From Pseudorhodobacter antarcticus (GTDB lineage: Bacteria > Pseudomonadota > Alphaproteobacteria > Rhodobacterales > Rhodobacteraceae), in the NCBI GenBank assembly GCA_945860375.1, contig CAMAQR010000003.1:1-64000 (forward strand): 64,000 nt of DNA, in the 5' to 3' direction. The notes beneath the pieces are model-generated. The model was not told where the DNA came from. It did not search any database and saw only the letters and a program-made list of their open reading frames with translations. A program made the position numbers and the translations under genes. This document shows positions 33,750-42,554 of the stretch, in pieces (position 1 is the first letter of the stretch; every line of letters begins with the position of its first letter).

Positions 33750-34059
33750 GGCTCATCTTCTTCAGTTTGATCGGGTATCTAAGGCCGAAGTGTGCCATTT
33801 CGCAAGTGAAGTCTTAATGACGATGGTCAGACGGTACGGAACACGGCAATTTGCGCGCGGTCACCGGCGTGTTCAGCATTTGGGGCCCGCGCGGCCTTGC
33901 CGTAAACCTCAACCTCTCTCAGGTGCAAATCCCGGGATCTGTGCAGGGATTTGGGTGATGGCGTGATTTGAAGGACGGCGTATCGTGGCAAATGCTCAAG
34001 CCAGCCAGAACCTTGTTCCCCCTTTGCACTTTCACATAGCGGCAGTCTTGGCGCAAAGC
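33750..34059. other. Intergenic region without recognisable gene
   Basis: About 310 bp between amn and the autotransporter terminator. It should contain the amn promoter on the minus strand. The small open frames show no recognisable domain, and I see no structured RNA. Confidence 0.4.
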
Positions 34060-34095
34060 AAAGCGGCCCTGCCGGAACTGGCAGGGCCGCTTTTT
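34060..34095. terminator. Strong bidirectional terminator-like hairpin
   Basis: Perfect 14-bp arms (AAAGCGGCCCTGCC and complement) flank a GGAACT loop, with TTTTT on the plus strand and TTTGCTTT on the minus. It lies 23 bases after the autotransporter stop. Confidence 0.8.
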
Positions 34096-34117
34096 GGTTT
34101 TTCTGTGACCGCCGGGA

Positions 34118-36448
34118 TCACCAGTTCAGGCGGAATCCGATGCTGCCGTTCAGGTCTTCGACGCCCGACAGGCCAGAGCCGCCCAGGCTGATCGATGCGA
34201 CCGAGGCATCGGTGATCTGGAAGGCAGCACCAAGTGCGACGTTTAGCGTCGGGCCGGTCGGGCCTGCGGCGTTGATTTCGAAATCCGAACCACTGACATT
34301 GCTGAAGGCGGCCGTCAGGCCGTCGCTGGTCGCCTTGGACAGGGAAATGTCGGTGAAGAACTGCGACTTCGCGCCGATGCTTCCAGCCAGACGGACACCG
34401 ATTGCGCTGGTCATCGTGTCGGCGGATTGGGCGGCGTAATCAAGGCCGAAGACGGCGGTGCCGGTGCCGGTCTCGCTGATCGGTGCCGGAATGGTCGTGC
34501 GCCGGAATCCAAGTGCGGCGTAGGGGGTCAGGGTGACGGCGCTGCCAAGTGCCATCTCGAAGCCGGCCTCGATCTGCACTGCAGTCGAGTCCAGATCGGT
34601 TGCCAGCGCAAAGCTGTCGCCTGTCAAGGCCGAGGGACGGGCCGCTTGCAGACCGTGCTGGCCGATCACGCCGGTCGCAAGGAGATAGGCGCTTCCGAGA
34701 TCGGCTTTGACGAAACCGCCAATCTGGGTGTGATCGATGTCACCGCCGCCGATCGCACCAGTCGTCCAGTCGGACTGTCCGGCCGAAAGCGCCACACCGG
34801 CGCTGAGCATATCAGAGCCTGCGAAAGAGATGCCGCCCGCAATGCCCGTGTAGTGCAGGCCAGATGCGTTGGTGCCGTCGACCAGATCACCGGCCACATC
34901 CGAGGACGCCCCCGTGACGCTGGCCCAACCGCCCGAAGTGCCGGACAGGGAATTGCTGCGCAACGCCGACAGCAGATGCTTGTCCGCGCCCCAGACGCCA
35001 ACGGTCATCCCGTAGACGTTGGACTCACCGGTCATCAGGTTCAGCGTGGATTGCAGCGCCTGACCTTCCAGATCGTAGACGTCCACAAAATCCGCACCCA
35101 GCGTGGTGCCGTTGTTAAAGGCAGCGTTCAGCCCGTCTGCGCCATTGCGCTGGTTCTGGCCCAGAATATCGCCTTGCCCAAGGTGGGCGACGAAATTCAG
35201 GTTGGCCGCCGTGGCGGTGTAGCTGAGGCTGGCATCAAAGCCGCGTGGCAGATCAGAGTCATCAAGTGTAAAAGTGCCGGTCACGGTTTCGGCGGTCAAG
35301 ACTGTGTAAAGCTTGTTGAGCGAGCCCGAATAGGTGGTGGTCAGCGTACCTGCCAAGGCTGCGGCGCCGGTATAGCCCGGATTGTCACTGGTCTTGACGA
35401 TGTCGACGTCCACCGAATTGTCCTGATCCACGTCGAGATTGAATTTGGACCCGGTGGCCATCGACAACTCGTTGGCCGCTACCGTGGCCGCATCGCCGAC
35501 CGCCAGGATGTTGTCGGCGCTGACAACGATCGCGCCCGTCACATCCAAAGCGCCCGAGTCGGTGACGGTCACGCTGTTGTCTTTGGTGCCCGCACTGAAG
35601 CCAATGTTCAGGCCCTTGTTCCCACCCGTTGCAAGCGTGGTCAGTTTGGAATCCTGCCCCGTGATGGTGATCGAGTTGCCATCTGATTTCACACCATTTG
35701 GTCCGAGATAACCAAGGTGAACGGCTTTGCCCGTGGTCATTTCAGCGCCATCGCTGATCGTCAGGCTGTTGTTGCCGCTGTCGGCGTTCTCGCCTGCGCC
35801 AACGCGCAGCGTGCCGCTTAGGGTCAGGCTGGTGCCAGCGCCATCCACGACAACCGAGTTGCCGGTGGCGATGCCATCCGAGTCTGTGCCGCCGCCAATA
35901 CGCGCCTGAAGGGCCGAAACCGTTGCGCCGGTGTCGACGGTCAGCGTGTTGTCCGTGCCACTCCGGCCGACGTAAATCGTGCCATCCGTCGTCAAAGCGG
36001 TTCCCACGCCGGAAATCGTCAGGCTGTTGTCTGCCGACCCGGTTCTTTCGGCAAGGCTGATGTCAGCGGGGTCGGACGACCCGTCCAGAGTAACCGTCGC
36101 GCCGCCGGTGATGGACACGGAGTTGTTCGAGCCTTGGTAGCCGATCGACAAGTGGCTTCCGCCGGTCCAGATCGCCGAAGCGCCGGAGAACACCACCGAG
36201 TTGTTGTCAGAGGTCGCCGTAAATCCGACACGCGCAGGGCCGGTTGTGGCGAAGGTAAACGAGTTATCGGTGAAGCTGGTCGAACCCGCGGTGTTCCCGA
36301 AATAGGCCGCGTCAAAGCTTTGGGGGCCGGAAACCGTGTAGGGCGATCCGGCAATTTCAACATCCAGATCCGCCGCAAGGGCTGCATCCAATGCAATGAA
36401 ACTGGAGGTTCCCAGCAAAACGGCCACCACGAAAATTTTCTTGTTCAT
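34118..36448 (-). CDS. Autotransporter (type Va secretion) with repeat passenger
   Basis: A 776-residue outer-membrane autotransporter. A Sec signal (MNKKIFVVAVLLGTSSFIAL, ending ALAADLDV) is followed by a passenger of about 470 residues. The passenger carries at least eight copies of a short beta-strand motif such as NNSVSI, DNSLTISG, DNTLTV, NNSLTIS, GNSITITG and DNSVTV, as expected for a beta-helix. From about residue 510 (VYGMTVGVWGADKHLL) the 12-stranded barrel domain runs to the terminal GSIGFRLNW with its C-terminal aromatic residue for Bam recognition. GGAG precedes the ATG at 36448; a longer upstream frame lacks signal character. No protease or lipase motif is seen, so adhesion or surface structure is plausible. 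Confidence 0.88.
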   Translation of the reverse strand: MNKKIFVVAVLLGTSSFIALDAALAADLDVEIAGSPYTVSGPQSFDAAYFGNTAGSTSFTDNSFTFATTGPARVGFTATSDNNSVVFSGASAIWTGGSHLSIGYQGSNNSVSITGGATVTLDGSSDPADISLAERTGSADNSLTISGVGTALTTDGTIYVGRSGTDNTLTVDTGATVSALQARIGGGTDSDGIATGNSVVVDGAGTSLTLSGTLRVGAGENADSGNNSLTISDGAEMTTGKAVHLGYLGPNGVKSDGNSITITGQDSKLTTLATGGNKGLNIGFSAGTKDNSVTVTDSGALDVTGAIVVSADNILAVGDAATVAANELSMATGSKFNLDVDQDNSVDVDIVKTSDNPGYTGAAALAGTLTTTYSGSLNKLYTVLTAETVTGTFTLDDSDLPRGFDASLSYTATAANLNFVAHLGQGDILGQNQRNGADGLNAAFNNGTTLGADFVDVYDLEGQALQSTLNLMTGESNVYGMTVGVWGADKHLLSALRSNSLSGTSGGWASVTGASSDVAGDLVDGTNASGLHYTGIAGGISFAGSDMLSAGVALSAGQSDWTTGAIGGGDIDHTQIGGFVKADLGSAYLLATGVIGQHGLQAARPSALTGDSFALATDLDSTAVQIEAGFEMALGSAVTLTPYAALGFRRTTIPAPISETGTGTAVFGLDYAAQSADTMTSAIGVRLAGSIGAKSQFFTDISLSKATSDGLTAAFSNVSGSDFEINAAGPTGPTLNVALGAAFQITDASVASISLGGSGLSGVEDLNGSIGFRLNW

Positions 36449-37288
36449 GAGAACTCCATGTATTTGGTTTGGCGGATAAACCGCGTCTTTAAGATGATGG
36501 ATATCTTTTGTTGTTAGCCGCGCGCCCTGCTGCTGTCCAAAATCCATTGGATAAAGGGATGTATCTTTCGGATAAGAGAACAAAAACCACTGGGCGGCGG
36601 TTGGGTTTTGGTGCGTCGGGCTGTTTGGCGGTGAACGTCAGCGCGTTGTGACGGTTGCGATGACCGTGCATTGGGCACTGACCACGATGGCCTTATCAAA
36701 CCCGGCTTCCATCTTGGTGCAGTCCGCCTGTTTCATAGCGGCGATCCGCGCCGCGTGACTGCCACCAGTCCCGATGCACAGGCCGTGCGACCTGATCAGT
36801 TGACCGTTACCTTGGCTTCCAATTTCAAGACGGCGCCATGTCATGACCTACGTGACCAAGCCTTGCTTGAAGTCGTGGCTGCTGGCACTGCAATTATGGA
36901 GTCCGGTGAAATCGCGGCCCCCGCACGGTTTTTGGCGCAGGACTCGCTGGGGGGGCCGCTTTTGAAAGGGCCGATGTTGATCACCGGCAACTGCCGTTGC
37001 CCAAACGCGGTAACAAACGCGCGGAAAATACGGCGATCAGGGTGGGCGACCTGTGACTTTCTGGGAGAAAACAACGCGGCACCTTTGAAATGGTTCCCAA
37101 CGGTACAAGGTGACGCCGGGTCAGCCCTTCGTGGCCTGTTCAGATCGCACATTCTGCCCATCCACCCTGCCAAATGGCCGATGATTTGACTTGCAATGAG
37201 GCGGGTTTACGACTTCTATTCCGGCCAAGCCCTTTGGCGCAAGACAATAGACCGGGGCGCAAATTCAACAGTTCTTGGAGGTTAAGTT
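36449..37288. other. Long intergenic region between autotransporter and dpp operon 2
   Basis: About 840 bp with no gene I can support. A minus-strand frame at 36638-36844 ends in a cysteine-containing segment (AARIAAMKQADCTKM) that could be the tail of a decayed small secreted protein, but no family is recognised. The right end contains GGAGG at 37277-37281 serving the next gene. The region must also carry the divergent promoters for the autotransporter and the dpp operon. Confidence 0.4.
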
Positions 37289-38887
37289 ATGAAAATATCA
37301 AAGCTTTTGACAGTTTCCGCTTTGGCACTGATGGCGGCAACCGCCGCTCAGGCCAAGACGCTTGTCTACTGCTCGGAAGGTTCGCCCGAAGGGTTTGACC
37401 CCGCACCCTACACCGCCGGCACCACCTTTGATGCCTCGTCGCGCCCGATCTACAACCGTCTGGTCGAATTCGCCAAAGGCACCACCACCGCAGGTCCGGG
37501 CCTTGCCGAAAGCTGGGAGGTTTCGGCTGATGGCATGGAATACACTTTCAAGCTGCGTCCGGGTGTGAAGTTCCACACCACCGATTTCTTCACCCCGACC
37601 CGTGATTTCAACGCCGATGACGTGATCTTTTCGTTCGACCGTCAGGGCAAGGCTGACAGCCCTTGGGCGCAGTATATCGCTGGCATCACCTACGAATATT
37701 ATTCGGGGATGGAGATGGCGACGGTGATCAAAAAGATCGTCAAGGTCGATGATTACACCGTCAAATTCGTGCTGACCCGCCCCGAAGCGCCGTTCATTGC
37801 CAACCTTGGCATGGATTTCGCCTCGATCATGTCGAAGGAATACGCCGATGCGCTGGACGCGGCCGGCACAAAGGAAAACCTGAACTCGGCCCCGGTTGGC
37901 ACTGGCCCGTTCCAGTTCGTCGCTTATGAAAAAGACGCCGTGATCCGGTTCAAGGCCAACGCCGACTATTGGGGTGGTAAGCAGGCGATTGACGATCTGG
38001 TATTTGCGATCACCGTTGATCCTGCCGTCCGCATGCAGAAACTGCTGGCTGGCGAATGCCACATTGCCCCCTATCCGGCCCCGGCCGATCTGGCGGCGCT
38101 GAAGGCAGACACCAACCTGACCGTGATGGAACAGGCCGGTCTGAACGTCGCCTACCTTGCCTACAACACCAATGTGGCGCCGTTTGACAAGCCGGAGGTC
38201 CGCAAGGCCCTGAACATGGCGATCAACAAGCAGGCCATTCTGGACGCGGTCTATCAAGGGTCCGGCCAAGCGGCCAAGAACCCGATCCCGCCGACGATGT
38301 GGAGCTACAACGACGCGGTGGTTGACGACGTTTACGATCCGGTTGCGGCCAAAGCCGCACTGGAGGCCGCAGGTGTGACGGATCTGGCGATGAAGGTCTG
38401 GGCGATGCCGGTGCAGCGCCCCTACATGCCGAATGCACGGCGCACGGCGGAACTTATTCAGGAAGATTTTTCCAAGGTCGGTGTCACCGTGGAAATCGTC
38501 ACCTACGAATGGGGCGAGTATCTGTCGAAGTCGTCCGAAAAGAACCGTGATGGCGCAGTGATCCTGGGCTGGACCGGCGACAATGGCGATCCAGACAACT
38601 TCATGGCGGTTCTGCTTGGCTGTGCTGCGGCCACCGAAGGCGGGGCAAACCGCGCGCAGTGGTGCGACGCCGACTTTGACGCGCTGATCCAGAAGGCAAA
38701 AGTGACGTCCGATCTGGCCGAACGCACCAAGCTTTACGAAGAGGCGCAACTGGTGTTCAAGGCCAAGGCACCTTGGGCAACGCTGGGCCACTCGACCGTG
38801 TTCATGCCAATGTCGACCAAAGTCAGCGGCTATGTCATGAGCCCGCTTGGCAGCCATCAGTTTGACGGCGTTGATATCGCTGAATAA
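37289..38887 (+). CDS. Periplasmic dipeptide/oligopeptide-binding protein (system 2)
   Basis: A 532-residue SBP_bac_5 protein close to DppA. A Sec signal of about 22 residues (ALALMAATAAQA) precedes KTLVYCSEGSPEGFDPA. The family motif region GVKFHTTDFFTPTRDFNADDVIFSFDR is present, followed by the AYNTNVAPFDKPEVRKALNMAINK motif. GGAGG precedes the ATG. It heads a complete dppABCDF-type operon. A 12-bp stem-loop directly after its stop probably raises the level of its mRNA relative to the permease genes. Confidence 0.92.
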   Translation: MKISKLLTVSALALMAATAAQAKTLVYCSEGSPEGFDPAPYTAGTTFDASSRPIYNRLVEFAKGTTTAGPGLAESWEVSADGMEYTFKLRPGVKFHTTDFFTPTRDFNADDVIFSFDRQGKADSPWAQYIAGITYEYYSGMEMATVIKKIVKVDDYTVKFVLTRPEAPFIANLGMDFASIMSKEYADALDAAGTKENLNSAPVGTGPFQFVAYEKDAVIRFKANADYWGGKQAIDDLVFAITVDPAVRMQKLLAGECHIAPYPAPADLAALKADTNLTVMEQAGLNVAYLAYNTNVAPFDKPEVRKALNMAINKQAILDAVYQGSGQAAKNPIPPTMWSYNDAVVDDVYDPVAAKAALEAAGVTDLAMKVWAMPVQRPYMPNARRTAELIQEDFSKVGVTVEIVTYEWGEYLSKSSEKNRDGAVILGWTGDNGDPDNFMAVLLGCAAATEGGANRAQWCDADFDALIQKAKVTSDLAERTKLYEEAQLVFKAKAPWATLGHSTVFMPMSTKVSGYVMSPLGSHQFDGVDIAE

Positions 38888-38902
38888 GCCAAGCTGACAC
38901 TT

Positions 38903-38930
38903 TGGCGCGCCAGACCCCTCTGGCGCGCCA
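38903..38930 (+). promoter_or_regulatory. Intercistronic stem-loop after the binding-protein gene
   Basis: Perfect 12-bp arms (TGGCGCGCCAGA and complement) close a CCCC loop 15 bases after the stop. There is no T-run, so it is more likely an mRNA-stabilising or partial-attenuation element than a terminator. Confidence 0.65.
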
Positions 38931-38952
38931 CATTATTTCGGGCAAAGCGGTC

Positions 38953-39960
38953 ATGTTGAAGTTTTTTCTGGGCAAGCTGGCCTATCTGGTCCCAACCTTT
39001 TTCGGCATCACCATCGTGGCCTTTGGTTTCGTGCGCGTGCTGCCCGGCGATCCGGTTTTGCTGATGGCGGGCGAACGCGGCCTGACTGAAGAACGCTACG
39101 CGATGCTGCTGGCGCAACTGGGGTTCGACAAGCCGGTCTGGCAGCAATATCTGGATTACCTTTGGGCACTGTTTCACGGCGATTTCGGCACCTCACTGGT
39201 GACAAAGAAGCCGGTGTTGTCTGAATTCATGGCGCTTTTCCCAGCGACTGTTGAACTGGGTCTCTGCGCGATTATCCTCGCCACCGTTGTCGGCATTCCG
39301 CTGGGCATATTTGCTGCCATCAAGCGCGGATCGTGGTTTGATCAGGTCAGCATGGGCACCGCATTGGTCGGCTATTCGATGCCGATCTTCTGGTGGGGCC
39401 TGCTGCTGATCATCTTCTTTTCCGGCATCCTCGGCTGGACTCCGGTGTCTGGCCGCATCTCATTGATGTTCTTTTTCGACCGTGTCACCGGATTCATGCT
39501 AATCGACTCTTTGCTGTCGGGCCAGAAGGGCGCGTTTACTTCGGCTTTGTCGCACCTGATCCTGCCCACCATTGTGCTGGCCACCATCCCGATGGCCGTC
39601 ATCGCCCGCCAATCGCGTTCGGCCATGCTGGAGGTGCTGGGAGAAGATTACGTCCGCACCGCCCGCGCCAAAGGCCTGTCACCGTTCCGCGTTGTCACCG
39701 TCCACGCCCTGCGCAACGCGTTGATCCCGGTGATCACCACCATCGGGCTGCAAGTCGGCACCCTGATGGCCGGAGCCATTCTGACCGAGACAATATTCAG
39801 CTGGCCCGGCATCGGCAAATCCATGGTCGACAGCATTTCGCGCCGCGATTATCCGGCGGTGCAGGGCGGTTTGCTGCTGATCGCGGGTATTGTGATGATC
39901 GTTAACCTGACGGTTGATCTGCTTTACGGGCTGATCAACCCCCGCATTCGTCACAGCTGA
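38953..39960 (+). CDS. Dipeptide ABC transporter permease (DppB-like, system 2)
   Basis: A 335-residue DppB-type permease. The first helix contains YLVPTFFGITIVAFGFVRV, followed by LPGDPVLLMAGERGLTEE, then GLDKP-like GFDKPVWQQYLDYL and GDFGTSLVTKKPV. The EAA loop RTARAKGLSPFRVVTVHALRN and a final pair of helices complete the fold. The ATG at 38953 is chosen; the frame remains open upstream, but that part is the intercistronic stem-loop. The next gene begins 9 bp after its stop. Confidence 0.9.
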   Translation: MLKFFLGKLAYLVPTFFGITIVAFGFVRVLPGDPVLLMAGERGLTEERYAMLLAQLGFDKPVWQQYLDYLWALFHGDFGTSLVTKKPVLSEFMALFPATVELGLCAIILATVVGIPLGIFAAIKRGSWFDQVSMGTALVGYSMPIFWWGLLLIIFFSGILGWTPVSGRISLMFFFDRVTGFMLIDSLLSGQKGAFTSALSHLILPTIVLATIPMAVIARQSRSAMLEVLGEDYVRTARAKGLSPFRVVTVHALRNALIPVITTIGLQVGTLMAGAILTETIFSWPGIGKSMVDSISRRDYPAVQGGLLLIAGIVMIVNLTVDLLYGLINPRIRHS

Positions 39961-39969
39961 GGGGCCGCC

Positions 39970-40857
39970 ATGACCGACACCACCACTCTGAAACGCCCCA
40001 ACGCTTTCGCCGAATTTTGGCACTATTTCAGCGAAAATCGCGGCGCCGTCATCGGCCTTTGGGTGTTTATCGCGTTGATCCTGCTGGCCGTCTTTGCCCC
40101 CCTGATCGCCCCACACGACCCCACGGCGCAGGCCCGCGACGCCTTGCTTTTGCCGCCTGCGTGGTCCGATGGCGGCAACTCCAGCTACCTTTTGGGCACC
40201 GACGCCATTGGCCGCGATATGCTGTCACGGCTGCTTTACGGCGCGCGGTTCTCGTTGTTCATCGGGCTTGTCGTCGTCACCATTGCGCTGATCGGCGGCA
40301 TTGTGATCGGGCTGGTGGCGGGGTTCTTCGGCGGCTGGATTGACTCCGTGATCATGCGGATCATGGATGTGGTGCTGGCCTTCCCGTCCCTGCTGCTCGC
40401 CTTGGTTTTGGTCGCCATTCTTGGCCCCGGCCTGATGAACGCGATGATCGCCATCGCGCTGGTGCTGCAACCGCATTTCGCCCGCCTGACCCGCGCTGCC
40501 GTGATGGTCGAGAAGAACCGCGAATATGTCATGGCCGCGCGCGTCGCCGGGGCCGGCAAGCTGCGGCTGATGTTCCACACCATCTTGCCGAACTGTCTGG
40601 CACCCCTGATCGTGCAGGGCACGCTATCCTTCTCCAACGCCATCCTTGATGCCGCTGCCCTTGGCTTTCTTGGCATGGGCGCGCAGCCGCCAACGCCCGA
40701 ATGGGGCACCATGCTGGCCGAAGCGCGCGAGTTCATTCTGCGGGCGTGGTGGGTTGTGACCTTTCCGGGTTTGGCGATCCTGATCACCGTTCTGGCGATC
40801 AACCTTGTCGGCGATGGTCTGCGTGATGCGCTTGACCCCAAGCTGAAGCGGAGCTGA
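39970..40857 (+). CDS. Dipeptide ABC transporter permease (DppC-like, system 2)
   Basis: A 295-residue DppC-type permease. A cytoplasmic N-terminal segment leads to the first helix (GLWVFIALILLAVFAPLIAP), then HDPTAQ, the GTDAIGRDMLSRLLYGARFSL motif, and the EAA loop AARVAGAGKLRLMFHTILPN. It ends in GDGLRDALDPKLKRS, as is usual. It is three bases from the next ATPase gene and pairs with the DppB-like permease. Confidence 0.9.
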   Translation: MTDTTTLKRPNAFAEFWHYFSENRGAVIGLWVFIALILLAVFAPLIAPHDPTAQARDALLLPPAWSDGGNSSYLLGTDAIGRDMLSRLLYGARFSLFIGLVVVTIALIGGIVIGLVAGFFGGWIDSVIMRIMDVVLAFPSLLLALVLVAILGPGLMNAMIAIALVLQPHFARLTRAAVMVEKNREYVMAARVAGAGKLRLMFHTILPNCLAPLIVQGTLSFSNAILDAAALGFLGMGAQPPTPEWGTMLAEAREFILRAWWVVTFPGLAILITVLAINLVGDGLRDALDPKLKRS

Positions 40858-40860
40858 CTT

Positions 40861-41715
40861 ATGGCCCTTCTGGAAATCCGCAATCTGACCGTGACGTTTG
40901 ACACCTCGACTGGCCCGTTCAAAGCCGTCGATGGCATTGATCTGACCATCGCTCCCCGCGAAGTGCTGGCAGTGGTGGGCGAAAGCGGGTCGGGCAAATC
41001 AGTGGCAATGCTGGCGGTGATGGGCCTGCTGCCGAACACCGCCACCGTGACCGCCGACGCGATGCGCTTTAACGGCCAAGACCTGCTGACCCTGCCCGCT
41101 GCCGAGAAGCGCAAGATCATTGGCCGCGACATCTCGATGATTTTCCAAGAACCGATGGCCAGCCTGAACCCCTGCTTCACGGTGGGGTTCCAACTGCAAG
41201 AGGTTTTGCGCATCCACCTTGGCCTGAACCGCGCCGAAAGCCACACCCGCGCCGTGGAATTGTTCCGCGCGGTGGGCATCCCCGATCCTGAGGGGCGGCT
41301 GCAATCTTACCCGCATCAGATGTCGGGCGGCCAGTGTCAGCGGGTGATGATTGCCATCGCCATTGCCTGCAATCCAAAACTGCTGATCGCAGATGAACCC
41401 ACCACCGCGCTGGATGTGACAATCCAAAAGCAAATCCTTGATCTGCTTGTCACCTTGCAGGAAAAACACGGCATGGCGCTGATCATGATCACCCATGACA
41501 TGGGCGTGGTGGCCGAAACCGCCGATAGGGTGATCGTGCAATACAAGGGCCGCAAGATGGAAGAGGCCGATGTGCTGTCGCTGTTTGAGAACCCGCAAAA
41601 CCCCTACACCCGCGCGCTGTTGTCGGCCCTGCCGGAAAACGCCAAGGGCGACCGCCTGCCCACTGTGGCCGATTTCATGCGTGATCTGGATGCGCAAAAG
41701 GCAGGTGCGCAATGA
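40861..41715 (+). CDS. Dipeptide ABC transporter ATP-binding protein (DppD-like, system 2)
   Basis: A 284-residue ATPase. It has Walker A GESGSGKS, the Q-loop [12 protein letters not shown], the signature QMSGGQCQR, Walker [12 protein letters not shown] and the H-loop ITHDMGVV. Compared with system 1 (319 residues) the C-terminal Cys-containing oligopeptide-transporter domain is missing: the protein stops shortly after [20 protein letters not shown]. That domain is also absent from its partner, so the pair may have lost it together. It overlaps the next gene by ATGA. Confidence 0.9.
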   Translation: MALLEIRNLTVTFDTSTGPFKAVDGIDLTIAPREVLAVVGESGSGKSVAMLAVMGLLPNTATVTADAMRFNGQDLLTLPAAEKRKIIGRDISMIFQEPMASLNPCFTVGFQLQEVLRIHLGLNRAESHTRAVELFRAVGIPDPEGRLQSYPHQMSGGQCQRVMIAIAIACNPKLLIADEPTTALDVTIQKQILDLLVTLQEKHGMALIMITHDMGVVAETADRVIVQYKGRKMEEADVLSLFENPQNPYTRALLSALPENAKGDRLPTVADFMRDLDAQKAGAQ

Positions 41716-42554
41716 CCGCCCCGGTATTGGAAGGCCGCAACATCACGCGGGACTACACTTCTGGCGGTGGCATATTCAGCCGTGCCAAATCGGTGCAAGC
41801 GTTGAAAGGCGTCAGTTTCTCGGTCAAACGCGGTGAGACTTTGGCGATTGTCGGGGAAAGCGGCTGCGGAAAATCCACCCTCGCCCGCATCATCACCCTA
41901 ATTGATCCGGCCACCAGCGGAGAGCTGTTGCTCGACGGCCAGCCCATCGCCATCGGCAAAGGCCCGCTGCCGCGAGAAGTGCGGCGCAAGGTGCAGATCG
42001 TGTTCCAGAACCCCTATGGCAGTCTGAACCCGCGCCAGAAGGTCGGTGATATGCTGATGGAACAGCTGCTGCTGAACACCGACCACACCCGGGATCAACG
42101 CCGCGAATTGGCGCTGCAAATGCTGCAAAAGGTCAACCTGCTGCCCGAGCATTTCAACCGTTACCCGCATATGTTCTCGGGTGGTCAGCGCCAGCGTCTG
42201 GCGATTGCGCGGGCGCTGATGGTCAATCCACAGCTGTTGGTGCTGGATGAACCCGTGTCGGCGCTGGACCTGTCGGTGCAGGCGCAGGTGTTGAACCTGT
42301 TGGCGGACTTGCAGGACGAGTTCAACCTGACCTATGTGTTCATCAGCCATGATCTGTCAGTGGTGCGCTACATCGCCGATCATGTGATGGTGATGTATAT
42401 GGGCGAAGTGGTCGAATCCGGCACCCGCGACGCGGTGTTCGGCAACCCACAGCACGCCTACACCCAGACGCTTTTTGCCGCAACGCCGCAGTCGGATGTG
42501 GCATCCATTCGCGTGCGGGTGGAACGGCGCAAGGCAGCTATGGCAGCGGGATGA
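41712..42554 (+). CDS. Dipeptide ABC transporter ATP-binding protein (DppF-like, system 2)
   Basis: A 280-residue ATPase. It has Walker A GESGCGKST, the Q-loop IVFQNPYGSLNPRQKVG typical of DppF, the signature MFSGGQRQRLAIARAL, Walker B LVLDEPVSALD and the H-loop ISHDLSVV. It ends soon after AYTQTLFAATPQ without the Cys-rich C-terminal extension. The stop overlaps the start of the phosphopantetheinyl transferase gene by ATGA, so the transferase is translationally coupled to the transporter. Confidence 0.9.
   Translation: MTAPVLEGRNITRDYTSGGGIFSRAKSVQALKGVSFSVKRGETLAIVGESGCGKSTLARIITLIDPATSGELLLDGQPIAIGKGPLPREVRRKVQIVFQNPYGSLNPRQKVGDMLMEQLLLNTDHTRDQRRELALQMLQKVNLLPEHFNRYPHMFSGGQRQRLAIARALMVNPQLLVLDEPVSALDLSVQAQVLNLLADLQDEFNLTYVFISHDLSVVRYIADHVMVMYMGEVVESGTRDAVFGNPQHAYTQTLFAATPQSDVASIRVRVERRKAAMAAG

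Noticed and set aside
33950..34059. Short inverted repeat around AAATCCCGGGAT and GGATTT before the autotransporter terminator
   Set aside because: The arms are short and imperfect with no T-run. It was judged less likely to act than the perfect 14-bp hairpin that follows.
34427..35686. A 419-codon open frame antisense to the autotransporter passenger
   Set aside because: The gene on the opposite strand has a signal peptide, repeats and a barrel. The antisense frame has no domain or ribosome-binding site.
36638..37189. Possible small genes in the gap before dpp operon 2
   Set aside because: Open frames on both strands lack recognisable domains and ribosome-binding sites; treated as non-coding or decayed sequence.
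37298..38857. A 519-codon open frame antisense to the dppA-like gene of system 2
   Set aside because: It is an exact shadow of a well-conserved binding-protein gene, with His/Arg/Val-rich composition and no recognisable motif.
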